Part shown: piece by piece, positions 48,407-58,307 of the stretch
Layout: every line of letters begins with the position of its first letter
Position numbering within the stretch: position 1 is the first letter of the stretch
NCBI GenBank assembly: GCA_012719855.1
Contig: JAAXZN010000040.1
Span: 44,633 to 108,632 of the forward strand
Direction of reading: 5' to 3'
Length of the DNA: 64,000 nucleotides
Source of the DNA: Serratia liquefaciens
GTDB taxonomy: Bacteria > Pseudomonadota > Gammaproteobacteria > Enterobacterales > Enterobacteriaceae
Made by a program: the position numbers and the translations under genes
Notes under the pieces: model-generated
What the model was told of the DNA's origin: nothing
Databases searched by the model: none
The model's input: the letters and a program-made list of their open reading frames with translations, nothing else

Positions 48407-49558
48407 ATGAAAGCATTACATTTCGGTGCGGGAAATATTGGGCGTGGTTTTATCGGCAAGCTGCTGGCGGACGCGCAGGCCGAACTGACTTTTGCCGATG
48501 TTAACCAGACGGTGTTGGATCTGTTGAACAGCCGTAAAAGCTACCAGGTTCACGTGGTCGGCGAGCAGGAGCGGGTCGAGCCGGTCAACAACGTCAGCGC
48601 AGTGAACAGCGGCAGTGAAGAGGCGGTAGCGCTGATCGCCGAAGCGGATATCGTGACGACCGCCGTAGGCCCGCAGATCCTGGGTAAAATTGCCGGCACT
48701 GTTGCCAAAGGGCTGATCAAGCGTCATCAGCAGGGCAACAACCAACCGCTGAACATTATTGCCTGCGAGAACATGGTGCGCGGCACCAGCCAGTTAAAAC
48801 AACATGTGTTCGATGCGTTGCCGCAGGACGAGCAGGCGTGGGTCGAGCAGCATGTCGGTTTTGTCGACTCGGCGGTTGACCGCATTGTGCCGCCGGCGGA
48901 AGCGGGCAGCAGCGATCCGCTGGAAGTGACGGTGGAAACCTTCAGCGAGTGGATTGTCGACCAGACCCAGTTCAAGGGCCAGCCACCGGCGATCGCCGGC
49001 ATGGAGCTGACCGATAACCTGATGGCCTTTGTCGAGCGCAAACTGTTCACGCTCAATACCGGTCATGCCATCACCGCTTATCTTGGCCAACAGGCCGGTC
49101 TGCAGACCATTCGCGATGCCATTCTGGACCCGGCGATCCGCCGCGTGGTGAAAGGGGCGATGGAAGAGAGCGGGGCGGTGCTGATCAAACGCTATGGCTT
49201 TGACGTCGCCAAGCATGCCGCTTATATCGACAAAATCCTCAGTCGCTTTGAGAACCCGTATCTGCACGACGACGTTGAGCGCGTGGGGCGCCAACCGCTG
49301 CGCAAACTGAGCGCGGGCGATCGTCTGATCAAACCGCTGTTGGGCACTTTGGAATACGGCCTGCCGCACGCGAACCTGATTCAGGGCATCGCCGCCGCCA
49401 TGAGCTATCGCAGCGAGCAGGATCCGCAGGCCCAAGAGCTGGTGGAACTGTTAGCCAAACTGGGACCAAAAGCGGCGCTGGCGCAAATTTCCGGCCTGCC
49501 GGCGGAAAGCGAGGTTGTAGAACAGGCTGTTGCTGTGTATAACGCCATGCAAAAGTAG
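48407..49558 (+). CDS. mtlD: Mannitol-1-phosphate 5-dehydrogenase
   Basis: Oxidises mannitol-1-phosphate to fructose-6-phosphate with NAD. The 383 residues start [20 protein letters not shown] (Rossmann loop GAGNIGRG) and carry the polyol dehydrogenase signature region [20 protein letters not shown], including catalytic Lys. GAAAGGTAGG precedes the ATG. Second gene of mtlADR. Confidence 0.98.
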   Translation: MKALHFGAGNIGRGFIGKLLADAQAELTFADVNQTVLDLLNSRKSYQVHVVGEQERVEPVNNVSAVNSGSEEAVALIAEADIVTTAVGPQILGKIAGTVAKGLIKRHQQGNNQPLNIIACENMVRGTSQLKQHVFDALPQDEQAWVEQHVGFVDSAVDRIVPPAEAGSSDPLEVTVETFSEWIVDQTQFKGQPPAIAGMELTDNLMAFVERKLFTLNTGHAITAYLGQQAGLQTIRDAILDPAIRRVVKGAMEESGAVLIKRYGFDVAKHAAYIDKILSRFENPYLHDDVERVGRQPLRKLSAGDRLIKPLLGTLEYGLPHANLIQGIAAAMSYRSEQDPQAQELVELLAKLGPKAALAQISGLPAESEVVEQAVAVYNAMQK

Positions 49559-49565
49559 ATTCAGC

Positions 49566-50204
49566 ATGATGAATTCACGGGCGCAGCAAGTTGCGCCCCT
49601 ACACCCCGACTTCGGCATTGACGGCGCGACCCAGGCCATTCGAAAAGCGACGATGGAAGAAGCACAGGCATTTGAAAATAAGGTTCTGGAAAGGCTGAAC
49701 GCAGGCAAGACGGTGCGCAGTTTCCTGATAGCGGCGGTAGAGCTGCTGGCGGAAGCGCTCAACGTACTGGTGGTGCAGGTGTTTCGCAAGGACGATTATG
49801 CGGTGAAGTATGCCGTCGAACCGCTATTGTCCGGTGCCGGTCCGCTGGGGGAGTTGTCGGTACGCCTGAAGCTGATGTACGGGCTGGGAGTGATCTCCCG
49901 CCACGAATACGAAGATGCCGAGTTGCTGATGGCGATGCGTGAAGAGTTGAATCACGACGGGACAGAATACCGCTTTGTTGATGATGAAATTCTCGGGCCG
50001 TTCGGCGAGCTGCACTGCGTGGCCGCGTTGCCGCCGGTGCCGACCTTCCTGCAGCCCGGCGAAGCGGAAGAGTCGCTGATCGCCATGCAGCGCCAGCGCT
50101 ACCAGCAGGTGTTGCGTTCCACTATGGTGCTTTCCGTCACCGAACTGATAGCCGGTATCGGCGCCAAACAACCGTCCCGGCTCTCTCCTCTCGGCCGCAG
50201 TTAG
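49566..50204 (+). CDS. mtlR: Mannitol operon repressor MtlR
   Basis: A 212-residue MtlR protein that lowers mtl expression in E. coli; it has no obvious DNA-binding domain. The conserved core runs from TMEEAQAFENKVLERLNAG through FRKDDYAVKYAVEPLL and REELNHDGTEYRF to STMVLSVTELIAGI. ATG at 49566 is chosen on length match to E. coli (195 residues); ATG at 49569 and at the TMEEAQ methionine are alternatives. Its stop overlaps that of the convergent LysE gene by four bases. Confidence 0.94.
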   Translation: MMNSRAQQVAPLHPDFGIDGATQAIRKATMEEAQAFENKVLERLNAGKTVRSFLIAAVELLAEALNVLVVQVFRKDDYAVKYAVEPLLSGAGPLGELSVRLKLMYGLGVISRHEYEDAELLMAMREELNHDGTEYRFVDDEILGPFGELHCVAALPPVPTFLQPGEAEESLIAMQRQRYQQVLRSTMVLSVTELIAGIGAKQPSRLSPLGRS

Positions 50205-50809
50205 GCAAAGGCCGCGCGCCACTCGTCGAACAGCAGCCACAGTGCCGTGGCTGCCATCAATCCTGCCATCACACCGTTAAACAACCGCAGTTTCCAGGTC
50301 ACTCGCAACGCATCACGCAGACGATCGCCCAACACCGCCCAGACCAACACGCATGGAATATTCAGCGCCGTAAAGGCAGCAATAATCATCAAAGTATGAC
50401 CGAGGCTGGCCCCTTCCCGCGGGGTGAACAGAATGGCGACGTTAATGGCCATCAGCCAGGCTTTGGGATTGACCGCCTGGAATAACGCCCCGTTGATTAA
50501 GCGCATCGGCTGCGCTTGCTGCTTGCCGTCTGGCGATGCCGCTTTGAACAGCTTCCAGGACAGCCACAGCAGATAGGTACAGCCGATCACCGCCAGCGGA
50601 AAACGGATCATGCCGGCCCAGCTCAAAATCAGCGCCAGCAGGGTGGTGGTCAGGGCCAGTTGCACTGCGCAGCCGACGCTGATGCCAAAAACCATCGGCA
50701 GAGTGCGGCGCAGGCCAAAATTTACGCCGGACGACGCCAGCAGCAGGTTGTTGGGGCCTGGGGTGATCGACATGACGGTGACATAACTGATAAAGGCGGA
50801 GTCCAGCAT
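50201..50809 (-). CDS. LysE/RhtB family amino-acid exporter
   Basis: A 202-residue inner-membrane protein with about six hydrophobic segments and the family start SYVTVMSITPGPNNLLLASSG, plus NPKAWLMAINVA. Members export amino acids such as lysine, homoserine, threonine or cysteine. ATG at 50809 follows AGGAA; upstream in-frame residues are unrelated. It is divergent from a MocR-type regulator over a 140-base gap with an inverted repeat, so the regulator probably controls it. Substrate unknown. Confidence 0.88.
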   Translation of the reverse strand: MLDSAFISYVTVMSITPGPNNLLLASSGVNFGLRRTLPMVFGISVGCAVQLALTTTLLALILSWAGMIRFPLAVIGCTYLLWLSWKLFKAASPDGKQQAQPMRLINGALFQAVNPKAWLMAINVAILFTPREGASLGHTLMIIAAFTALNIPCVLVWAVLGDRLRDALRVTWKLRLFNGVMAGLMAATALWLLFDEWRAAFA

Positions 50810-50899
50810 AATGGGTTCCTCACAGGGCTGGGGGAGCAAGGGAACCAGCATAAAACCTGCCGATGGATGGTGACAGAACCAAAAACCAGTTATTGTTAT

Positions 50900-50931
50900 G
50901 GATACAGTTACATCAATATTAAACTGTACCC
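50900..50931. promoter_or_regulatory. Inverted repeat operator between LysE-type exporter and MocR regulator
   Basis: GGATACAGTT (50900-50909) and AACTGTACCC (50922-50931) are complementary at nine of ten positions, with 12 bases between. It lies 18 bases before the regulator GTG and 90 bases from the exporter ATG. MocR-family regulators bind such repeats in divergent promoters. Binding inferred. Confidence 0.6.
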
Positions 50932-50949
50932 ATTGCCTGGAGACAAACT

Positions 50950-52416
50950 GTGACCCTGCTCGATGAAATGCCGGAAACGCGCTACCAACAGCTGGCGGAT
51001 ACGCTGGCAGAAGCCATTCGCCGCGGCACGCTGCTGCCCGGTAGCCGTTTACCCTCGGTGCGTCGCTGCGCGCAAACTCACAGCGTCAGCATCAATACCG
51101 TGGTCGCGGCTTACCGCACGCTGGAAGATCGTGGGTTGATAGAAGCGCGGCCACAGTCGGGGTTTTATGTGTGCAACACTCTGCCGGCGTTGAAGGCCGC
51201 CTTGCCGACCAGCAGCCGAATAGAGCCACCGGCGGACGATGTGCTGGCCTTGATCGACACCGTGTTTGCCGCCCAGCAGAACCCGGCATTCACCAACCTT
51301 TCGCTGGCCTGCCCACAGACCTCGGATTTCTACCCCGGCGGGAAATTAGGGCGGATGCTTTCATCGCAGCTGCGTCGCCAGCCGAACCTGATCGGTCAGT
51401 ACGCGCTGCCGCCCGGTAGCCTGCGGCTGCGTCAGCAGATCACGCGTCGTTCGATGACGCTGGGTATGCTGCTGGAGCCGGGTGATATCACGCTGACGCA
51501 CGGTTGCATGGAAGCATTGCAACTGGCGCTGCGGGTAACCACCAAACCGGGCGACTGCGTCGGGCTGGAATCACCGACCTATTTTTACCTGCTGCCGCTG
51601 CTGGCCAGTCTGGGGCTGAAAGCGCTGGAAATCCCCACCGATCCGCAACACGGGCTGTCATTGGACGCGCTGGAACTGTTGCTGAACGAGAAACGGTTGA
51701 ACGCGGTAATTGCCATGCCGACGGTGCAAAACCCGTTGGGCTGCACCATGCCGCTGGCGGCGAAAAAACGCCTGGCGCGGCTGATGAACGATCATCAGGT
51801 GCCGTTAATTGAGGACGGGCTGTACGCGGAGATCCAGTTCGGAGGCGCGCTCTCCCCGGCGGTGAAATCATTCGACCGCGACGGTTGGGTGCTGTTTTGT
51901 TCCAGCTTTACCAAGACGCTGGCGCCGGATTTTCGCATCGGCTGGATCAGCGGCGGACGTTTCAACGACGCGTTGCGCAAGCTGAAAGCGGTTTCGTCGA
52001 TGTCCGAGTCGCAGTTGCTGTCGGAAACTCTGGCGATGTTCCTGGAAACCGGCGGTTACGATCACCATCTGCGTAACCTGCGCAAGCGCTATGCGGCCCA
52101 GGTGGATGAGGCGCGAGGGTTGATTGCGCGTCACTTTCCTCGCGGCACGCGAGCCACGCAACCGGCGGGGGGATTTGTGTTCTGGGTGGAGTTTCCGGAC
52201 GGGGTCGACAGCGTAGCGTTGTTCCACCAGTTGTTGGAGGAGCAGATCTGCCTGACGCCCGGCACGCTGTATTCTCCCAGCGGCCGCTATCGTAATGCGC
52301 TGCGGCTCTCCTGTTGTTATCCGTTTAATGCGCGCTACAGCCAGGCGCTGGCGCGCGTGGGGGCCAAAGCCTGCGAGATGAGTGGCTTGCCGCCGGGCAT
52401 TGCGCAAGACGGGTAA
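50950..52416 (+). CDS. MocR-type GntR/aminotransferase transcriptional regulator
   Basis: A 488-residue fusion of an N-terminal GntR winged helix (LPGSRLPSVRRCAQTHSVSI, then NTVVAAYRTLEDRGLIEARP) and a fold-type I aminotransferase domain with the PLP-lysine segment SSFTKTLAPDFRIGWISGG. MocR regulators use PLP or amino acid-PLP adducts as signals. It starts at GTG 50950, after CTGGAGA. Its divergent partner is a LysE-type exporter, which suggests amino-acid-triggered export control. Confidence 0.92.
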   Translation: MTLLDEMPETRYQQLADTLAEAIRRGTLLPGSRLPSVRRCAQTHSVSINTVVAAYRTLEDRGLIEARPQSGFYVCNTLPALKAALPTSSRIEPPADDVLALIDTVFAAQQNPAFTNLSLACPQTSDFYPGGKLGRMLSSQLRRQPNLIGQYALPPGSLRLRQQITRRSMTLGMLLEPGDITLTHGCMEALQLALRVTTKPGDCVGLESPTYFYLLPLLASLGLKALEIPTDPQHGLSLDALELLLNEKRLNAVIAMPTVQNPLGCTMPLAAKKRLARLMNDHQVPLIEDGLYAEIQFGGALSPAVKSFDRDGWVLFCSSFTKTLAPDFRIGWISGGRFNDALRKLKAVSSMSESQLLSETLAMFLETGGYDHHLRNLRKRYAAQVDEARGLIARHFPRGTRATQPAGGFVFWVEFPDGVDSVALFHQLLEEQICLTPGTLYSPSGRYRNALRLSCCYPFNARYSQALARVGAKACEMSGLPPGIAQDG

Positions 52417-52487
52417 CGACGCGCGCATTTTGCTACAATGTGGGCATCATTGATTAGCGTGCCGACAGGCACAACAGGCCAGAAACC

Positions 52488-52850
52488 ATGAAAGAGATAG
52501 AAAAGGCAGAGATTAAGCGCCTTAGCGACCTGCTGGACGCACTGAACCACAAAGACACCCTGGTGATCCAACAGGGCAATCTCGATCTGATTGCCCAGCA
52601 CACCAAAGAAAAAGAGAAGCTGGCGGCAGAAATCGAGCGCCTGAAAGGCGTACGTGTTGAAAAGCTGAGCGCAGAAGCGCAAAAGCTGAGCCAACTGCCG
52701 TTCAGTCGTGAAATTACCAAGAAAGAACAGGCGGATATGGGCTCGTTGAAGAAAAACGTGCGCGGCCTGATCGTGGTGCACCCAATGACCGCTCTGGGCC
52801 GTGAAATGGGCCTGAAAGTGGTCACCGGCTACGCCAGAAAAGCTTTCTGA
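52488..52850 (+). CDS. yibL: YibL ribosome-associated protein (DUF2810)
   Basis: A 120-residue charged, largely helical protein. The first 70 residues look coiled-coil ([35 protein letters not shown]), and the C-terminus is [21 protein letters not shown]. coli YibL co-purifies with ribosomal particles; its role is unknown. It lies downstream of mtlR in E. coli, and here the exporter/regulator pair sits between them. Confidence 0.93.
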   Translation: MKEIEKAEIKRLSDLLDALNHKDTLVIQQGNLDLIAQHTKEKEKLAAEIERLKGVRVEKLSAEAQKLSQLPFSREITKKEQADMGSLKKNVRGLIVVHPMTALGREMGLKVVTGYARKAF

Positions 52851-52852
52851 TC

Positions 52853-52879
52853 GCCGGGGCGCCGTCAATGGCGCCCGGC
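52853..52879. terminator. Hairpin between convergent yibL and methyltransferase genes
   Basis: GCCGGG(G)CGCC pairs with GGCGCCCGGC around GTCAAT, with one bulged G, followed by TTTC on the plus strand. It starts two bases past the yibL stop. Confidence 0.7.
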
Positions 52880-52881
52880 TT

Positions 52882-53661
52882 TCATAGCTTGGTGGTGAAA
52901 TACGCCTTGGTCTGATAGGGCACGGTCAGGTTTTCTTTGCCCTGCAATTCCTCTTCTTCTGCCACCAGTTGGCGGATCTCATCGATTACTTCTTCCTGCT
53001 GCTGGGGCGGCAAGGCAGCGATAAAGCTGGTGGAACGCACCCGGTTATAAATCACATCTTCTGCCGCACCCTGGTGGGCGAGCATAAACACCTGCTCCTG
53101 CAGTGCATCCAGCCCTTTGAACGGGAAAAGCTTACGCCACTCTCCGGTGTAAAAACGCGGGGCGTCGCCTTCGTGTCGGTCGACAATCTGGTTCAGCTTA
53201 CGCACCCAACTTACGCGCGCATCGCGCATGTTCCATACCAGGCCAAGCTTGCCGCCGGGTTTGAGAATACGCTTTATCTCGGCCAACGCCTGCGGCGTGG
53301 CAAACCAATGGAAGGACTGTGCGCAGACCACGGCGTCCACTGATTCATCCGGCAGCGGGATCGACTCCGCGGTGCCCGCCAATGTTTTCACCTGTGGCAG
53401 CGCAATCGACAGTTTTTCCAACATCTGTGCCACAGGTTCAACGGCGATCACCTGAGCGCCGGTTTCCAGCAGGCGGGGCGTGAATTTGCCGGTGCCGGCC
53501 CCGAGATCGATCACCGTCATACCGGCATGCAGGCCGAGGGAGTCGCGCAGCCAAGCGGCAATTTCCGGTGGGTAATCCGGTCGCCCTTTAACGTAGCGAT
53601 CGGAATTGGCCTGATAGCCAACGGCTGCGGCATGGTGGATCGAATGAGATGGGGAGGTCAT
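52882..53661 (-). CDS. Class I SAM-dependent methyltransferase
   Basis: A 259-residue methyltransferase-11 family protein. Motif I VIDLGAGTGKFTPRL, then VIAVEPVAQML, DAVVCAQSFHWF and LKPGGKLGLVWNMRD give a complete SAM-binding fold. The C-terminal third is variable and would hold the substrate site. No neighbour indicates the substrate; single gene convergent with yibL. Confidence 0.85.
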   Translation of the reverse strand: MTSPSHSIHHAAAVGYQANSDRYVKGRPDYPPEIAAWLRDSLGLHAGMTVIDLGAGTGKFTPRLLETGAQVIAVEPVAQMLEKLSIALPQVKTLAGTAESIPLPDESVDAVVCAQSFHWFATPQALAEIKRILKPGGKLGLVWNMRDARVSWVRKLNQIVDRHEGDAPRFYTGEWRKLFPFKGLDALQEQVFMLAHQGAAEDVIYNRVRSTSFIAALPPQQQEEVIDEIRQLVAEEEELQGKENLTVPYQTKAYFTTKL

Positions 53662-53769
53662 AGCTTTGCTCCTGCCTGAAAGGGGTTGCCGGTTGCATCA
53701 CAGTATAGGCCGGTAAAATTGCTTAACGCAGTCTCCTGCGCCACGTTTTTCATTCCCGGCTGTTGTTTC

Positions 53770-54441
53770 TCAGCGGCCCAGCAAGCGGCGATTAAAGTCT
53801 TCAATACGGTGTTCACTGATGCGCGTCAGCATGGTTTTACTCCAGCTGGCGGACAGCCCGGCCACCGCCAGCAGGCGGCGATATTGCTCTTCATCAAACG
53901 GCATATGCCAGGCGATGCCAATCGCCTCGGTGACCGAGACATCGCTGCTGCGAGCCACCAGTTCCAACGGGCGATCGCCGCTGACTTTACCGGCGGAGAT
54001 CACGCGGTACAGCCAGCCGCAGCGGCCGCTTTGTTGCATCAGCACCGAGATGTCGTCGATATCAAAATGGTAGTTGAGCTTGAAGCAGGGAGAGCGCGGT
54101 TGGGTGACCTGGATCAGCGCGTCGCCCCAGCGGAAGATGTCGCCCATAAACACGTTGTGTTCGGTCAGCCCCTGAGTGGAAATGTTTTCGCCAAAGGCCG
54201 GCGCGGTGAACAGTTCCGCCTGCGTTGGGAACTGTTCGCGCCAGTGTTGATAATGCTCACGGGGATAGTGACACAGCGCGCGATCCGGCCCGCCGTGATA
54301 GCTTTTCTCCGCCTGCTCATCGCCTTCCAGGCCGAGTGGCGTCAGCTTGATGACACCTTCTACCAGGCGTTTGGCGATGCCGCTCGGCCGCCCGTCCTCG
54401 TAGGGTTGAACGGTGCCGATGTAAACCTCAGGGTGATGCAT
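53770..54441 (-). CDS. yiiM: MOSC-domain protein YiiM (6-hydroxylaminopurine resistance)
   Basis: A 223-residue molybdenum-cofactor-dependent reductase-type protein that detoxifies N-hydroxylated bases in E. coli. MOSC features include LGLEGDEQAEKSYHGGPDRA and the cofactor-cysteine block QPRSPCFKLNYHFDI. ATG at 54441 gives MHHPEVYIGTV and has GGAGG five bases upstream; two earlier in-frame starts are less likely. Downstream of the chemoreceptor gene but separated from it by a terminator. Confidence 0.94.
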   Translation of the reverse strand: MHHPEVYIGTVQPYEDGRPSGIAKRLVEGVIKLTPLGLEGDEQAEKSYHGGPDRALCHYPREHYQHWREQFPTQAELFTAPAFGENISTQGLTEHNVFMGDIFRWGDALIQVTQPRSPCFKLNYHFDIDDISVLMQQSGRCGWLYRVISAGKVSGDRPLELVARSSDVSVTEAIGIAWHMPFDEEQYRRLLAVAGLSASWSKTMLTRISEHRIEDFNRRLLGR

Positions 54442-54504
54442 ATGCGCCTCCATGTCTCGCTTCGAAGGTTCAGCATAGCCTGAGTTGGCCGGGGGGAACA
54501 ATAA

Positions 54505-54525
54505 CCGCCCGAGAGGTTCGGGCGG
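54505..54525 (-). terminator. Terminator after the chemoreceptor gene
   Basis: On the minus strand CCGCCCGA and TCGGGCGG pair around five bases and are followed by TTATTGTT, seven bases past the stop. Confidence 0.75.
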
Positions 54526-54532
54526 CTGAGGG

Positions 54533-56461
54533 TCAGAAGGTGGTCCAGTTATCTTCCGCTTCGGCGCTGGCTGTGGGCTTTTTCATCGCTGGCGCCTTGG
54601 TCGCCGTCCCTTTCACGGGGGCCGGTGCAGAAAGCTCCGCCAGACGGAATACCGAGACGCTTTGCAGCAGTATCTCCGCCTGTTCTTCCAGCGAGTCGGC
54701 TGCGGCGGCAGACTCTTCCACCAACGCGGCGTTCTGCTGAGTGGTGTGATCCATTTCCACAATCGCCTGGCCAATTTGGGCAATACCGCGAGTCTGCTCG
54801 TCGGAGGCGGCGGCGATCTCCGCCATGATGTCGCGCACATGGGTGACCGACAGGACGATTTGCTCCATGGTACTGCCGGTGTTTTCCACCAAAGTGGTGC
54901 CGGTCTGTACCCGGCTGACCGACTCGGTAATCAACCCTTCGATCTCTTTTGCCGCCTGGGCGCTGCGCTGCGCCAGGTTGCGTACTTCGCTGGCCACCAC
55001 CGAGAAGCCACGGCCTTGTTCACCGGCACGCGCCGCTTCCACTGCCGCATTGAGCGCCAGAATGTTGGTCTGGAAGGCAATGCCGTTGATCAGGGTAGTA
55101 ATTTCGGCGATCCGCTGCGAGCTGCTGGAAATGTCGCGCATGGTATTGACGACGTTTTCCACCAGTTTGCCCCCCTGCTGGGCGGTTTGTGAGGCGTCCG
55201 TGGCCAGCTGATTGGCGTGATGGGCGTTTTCGGCGTTCTGTTTCACCGTGGCGGTGAGCTGTTCCATGCTGGCGGCAGTTTCCTCCACCGCGGCGGCCTG
55301 TTGCTCGGTGCGGGAGGACAAATCGGTATTGCCTGCGGCAATCTCCGCGGCGGCGGTGGATACCTGGCTGACGCCCATCTGGATTTTCTCAATCATGTCG
55401 CGCAGGTTCTGGCTCATCGCCGCCACGGCATTCAGCAACTGCCCCAGCTCATCGCGACGGGTGCTGGTCTGCGCCTGCCGCAGATCGCCACTGGCAATGC
55501 GTTCCGCCAGCGCCAGCGTACTTTGCAGCGGTCGGGTGATTTGCAGCGTGATGCGCCAGGCGATCAGCAGCCCGGCAATGATGGCAACCAGCGTGGTGAT
55601 ACCCATTTGCAGCTGCGCGGCGTTGATATCGTTATGGGTTTGCGTCAGTTCGTCCTGCATAAAGGCGTTGACCAGCGTACCGACTTCCTGCGCGCTGTTG
55701 CCCAGCTGTTGGCTGATGTTTTGCTCCTGTTGATAAGCCGGCAGGTAGGCCTGGATACGGTTCTTGTAATCATCAAGTGCGGTCAGCAGCGGTTGGAGCA
55801 AGGGGCGCTGAGCGTCGTTGAGCCGCCGGCTGAGTGCATTGGCCGCGCTGCGGGCATCATCTATCGCCGCGACCAGCGGGGCTTCGGACTCGCTGCTCAG
55901 GCTCAACAACAGGCCGCGCGCGCCGTAGCGCACCAGGGTCAGTTTTTGGTTCAACTGAATGAAGGCCAGCTGCAGGTCGCCATTGGTAAGCTGACGCTCT
56001 ACCTGATTCAGGCTGTCTTGCACTTCCGACATGTTCCAGCTTTGGCGCACGGCATCCTTTGCCGCTACCGCCTTCTCGAAAGCGTTTTGCTGCTGCTGGT
56101 AGTGGCCGATCAGCTCCATCAAACGCTGCAGGTCTTTGCGGCTTTGGGGATCCCAGTCCAGGTCCTGGCCCTGGTTAATCATCTTCACCGCGTTCTCGAT
56201 GCTGGTGCGGTTATTTTTCAGGTATTCAGGCTTATAGGTTTGGCCGAACAGCGCGCGGTTGTATTTGGCTTGATTGATCTCGTCATTCAACCTGTTGCTG
56301 AAGTCGATGCGATCGGCGCGGGATTCGATGGTATGCAGATACTGTGCGCCGGTTCCGGCGATAATGGCCGTCAGTAACAGCATCAGGCCAAAACCGAGAC
56401 CGAGCTTTTTACCCACGGTGAGATGAACGAACTTTCCTGCCAGTGTTTGCAATGCCGCCAT
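54533..56461 (-). CDS. Methyl-accepting chemotaxis protein
   Basis: A 642-residue chemoreceptor. TM1 is near residues 18-42 ([20 protein letters not shown]), followed by a helical periplasmic sensor of about 260 residues. TM2 ([16 protein letters not shown]) leads into a HAMP domain and a full signalling hairpin with [20 protein letters not shown]. The last residues are NWTTF, a variant of the CheR/CheB-tethering NWETF. ATG at 56461 follows AAAGGAAAA. Ligand unknown. Predicted to act at the cell pole in arrays with CheA and CheW. Confidence 0.93.
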   Translation of the reverse strand: MAALQTLAGKFVHLTVGKKLGLGFGLMLLLTAIIAGTGAQYLHTIESRADRIDFSNRLNDEINQAKYNRALFGQTYKPEYLKNNRTSIENAVKMINQGQDLDWDPQSRKDLQRLMELIGHYQQQQNAFEKAVAAKDAVRQSWNMSEVQDSLNQVERQLTNGDLQLAFIQLNQKLTLVRYGARGLLLSLSSESEAPLVAAIDDARSAANALSRRLNDAQRPLLQPLLTALDDYKNRIQAYLPAYQQEQNISQQLGNSAQEVGTLVNAFMQDELTQTHNDINAAQLQMGITTLVAIIAGLLIAWRITLQITRPLQSTLALAERIASGDLRQAQTSTRRDELGQLLNAVAAMSQNLRDMIEKIQMGVSQVSTAAAEIAAGNTDLSSRTEQQAAAVEETAASMEQLTATVKQNAENAHHANQLATDASQTAQQGGKLVENVVNTMRDISSSSQRIAEITTLINGIAFQTNILALNAAVEAARAGEQGRGFSVVASEVRNLAQRSAQAAKEIEGLITESVSRVQTGTTLVENTGSTMEQIVLSVTHVRDIMAEIAAASDEQTRGIAQIGQAIVEMDHTTQQNAALVEESAAAADSLEEQAEILLQSVSVFRLAELSAPAPVKGTATKAPAMKKPTASAEAEDNWTTF

Positions 56462-56539
56462 AATGATTTTCCTTTCCGGGCGAACGTCAATTGAACAAAT
56501 CATCGGCAAAGGGCGGTTAAACTTTAGCGGATTTTGGGC

Positions 56540-56566
56540 AAAAAAATGCCCGCATTACGCGGGCAT
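56540..56566 (-). terminator. Intrinsic terminator after sodA
   Basis: On the minus strand ATGCCCGC and GCGGGCAT enclose GTAAT and run into six T, 19 bases past the sodA stop. Confidence 0.9.
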
Positions 56567-56585
56567 CTTCACAACCGGGGGCGAA

Positions 56586-57206
56586 TTACTTCTTCGCTGC
56601 GAAGCGTGCTGCTGCTTCATCCCAGTTAACCACGTTCCAGAATGCTTTGATGTAGTCTGGACGTTTGTTTTGATATTTCAGGTAGTAAGCATGTTCCCAC
56701 ACGTCCAGGCCCACGATTGGGAAACCTGAAGCGCCGGCAACGGCTTCACCCATCAGCGGGCTGTCCTGGTTAGCGGTAGACACCACGGCCAGTTTGTCGC
56801 CTTTCAGCACCAGCCAGGCCCAACCAGAACCGAAACGGGTCGCTGCGGCTTTCTCGAACTCTTCCTGGAATTTCTCTACGCTGCCGAAATCACGCTCGAT
56901 AGCGGCTTTCAGATCGCCACCCAGCGTGGTGCCGGTTTTCAGGCCTTTCCAGAACAGGCTGTGGTTAGCGTGGCCGCCGGCGTTGTTACGCATGAAGGTG
57001 CGCTTGTCAGCAGGCACTTTATCCAGATCCTGGATCAGTTCTTCAACGCTGTATTGCGCCAGCTCTGGGTAGGCTTCCAGTACGGTGTTGGCGTTGTTAA
57101 CGTAGGTCTGGTGATGTTTGGTGTGATGGATTTCCATCGTCTGCTTGTCGAAATGCGGTTCCAGTGCGTCGTAGGCGTACGGCAGGGATGGCAGTGAATA
57201 ACTCAT
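56586..57206 (-). CDS. sodA: Superoxide dismutase [Mn]
   Basis: Cytoplasmic Mn-SOD, 206 residues. Metal ligands are visible in [10 protein letters not shown] (His27), [11 protein letters not shown] (His), and [11 protein letters not shown] (Asp and His). ATG at 57206 gives [15 protein letters not shown]; 22 upstream residues in frame are leader. The upstream Fur box fits iron repression, known for E. coli sodA, and the gene has its own terminator. Confidence 0.97.
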   Translation of the reverse strand: MSYSLPSLPYAYDALEPHFDKQTMEIHHTKHHQTYVNNANTVLEAYPELAQYSVEELIQDLDKVPADKRTFMRNNAGGHANHSLFWKGLKTGTTLGGDLKAAIERDFGSVEKFQEEFEKAAATRFGSGWAWLVLKGDKLAVVSTANQDSPLMGEAVAGASGFPIVGLDVWEHAYYLKYQNKRPDYIKAFWNVVNWDEAAARFAAKK

Positions 57207-57287
57207 AATCATCATCTCCAGTGGTGTATGGGCGGCGCAATGTTGTGAGCACCGCGTAAGCAGTCGGATCATTATAGTTATTTAAAT

Positions 57288-57306
57288 GATATTGAAAATG
57301 ATTATC
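57288..57306. promoter_or_regulatory. Fur box upstream of sodA
   Basis: The 19-base GATATTGAAAATGATTATC matches the Fur consensus GATAATGATAATCATTATC at 16 positions. It lies 82 bases upstream of the sodA ATG in an AT-rich segment, and 29 bases beyond the fdhD stop. Confidence 0.75.
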
Positions 57307-57334
57307 AATGCCCTACTTACAGTGTGGTTTTAGG

Positions 57335-58162
57335 CTAATCAACGATGCGCTGTGGGTGGGTAAACACCGTGGCGCGGCCGGGTTTGCTGAAGCCGACCAG
57401 CGTCAGATTGCTGCGCTCGGCGATTTCCACGGCCAGCGAGGTTGCCGCAGACACCACGAACAAAATTTCCACGCCGCACATCGCGGCCTTCTGCACCATT
57501 TCATAACTGGCACGGCTGGACGTTAATACCGCGCCCTGAGACCAGCCCTGTTTGGCGCGTACGCCGAGCAGCTTGTCCAGGGCGACATGACGGCCCACGT
57601 CTTCGCATCCGCCAAGTACTTCACCCTGTGGAGATAACCAGGCGGCGGCATGGGTGCAACCGGTCAACTGCCCAACTTCCTGTACTTCCCGCAGCTGTTT
57701 CAATGCGGAGTCGAGATTATTCAGGGAAAAAGTCTGGCTGAACGGCAGTGCAGGCAGCGGACGGAAAATGTCCGCCAATTGTTCAATACCGCATACGCCG
57801 CAGCCGGTACGGCCTGCCATGGCGCGACGACGCTCCTTCAAACCGGCAAAGCGGCGACTGGAAAGCTCTATTTGCACCTCCAGTCCGTTACAGGTTTGGT
57901 TAATCTCTATACTGTAGATATCGCGTGGCGATTCGATGATGCCTTCCGACAGGGAAAAGCCCAGGGCGAAAGCCTCAAGATCTTTGGGCGTGCACATCAT
58001 CACCACGTGAGAGATGCCGTTATAGACCAGCGCGACCGGAACCTCTTCCGCCAGCCAATCCGGCTGTGCGGTGGCGAGTTGCCCGCGTTGATAAACCTGA
58101 GCCTGAGTCACCCCTGTGAGCGAGGTCTCATTTATGTGTTGGTCTGAGTTTATATTGTTCAC
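57335..58162 (-). CDS. fdhD: Formate dehydrogenase sulfurtransferase FdhD
   Basis: Transfers sulfur from IscS to the molybdenum cofactor of formate dehydrogenases, which is needed for activity. The 275-residue protein has the catalytic Cys pair in GRTGCGVCG and the conserved [14 protein letters not shown] and [12 protein letters not shown]. It starts at GTG 58162. It is divergent from fdoGHI, which it serves, with 145 bases between them. Confidence 0.96.
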   Translation of the reverse strand: MNNINSDQHINETSLTGVTQAQVYQRGQLATAQPDWLAEEVPVALVYNGISHVVMMCTPKDLEAFALGFSLSEGIIESPRDIYSIEINQTCNGLEVQIELSSRRFAGLKERRRAMAGRTGCGVCGIEQLADIFRPLPALPFSQTFSLNNLDSALKQLREVQEVGQLTGCTHAAAWLSPQGEVLGGCEDVGRHVALDKLLGVRAKQGWSQGAVLTSSRASYEMVQKAAMCGVEILFVVSAATSLAVEIAERSNLTLVGFSKPGRATVFTHPQRIVD

Positions 58163-58307
58163 TTAACTGGCACCTGTTTGTAACAACCACATACACGCTG
58201 TGGTAATATTGCCACCGCAAAAACAACAGTAATTTTAGCGCTTCCCGCTTCGAGGGGGAAAGCGCCATTTGAAACAATGTGACAATCGAGAGTGAAAGGA
58301 GACCCCC

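Noticed and set aside
53686..54483. A 265-codon plus-strand frame over yiiM
   Set aside because: yiiM on the minus strand has clear MOSC motifs and a strong ribosome site; the plus-strand frame has neither.
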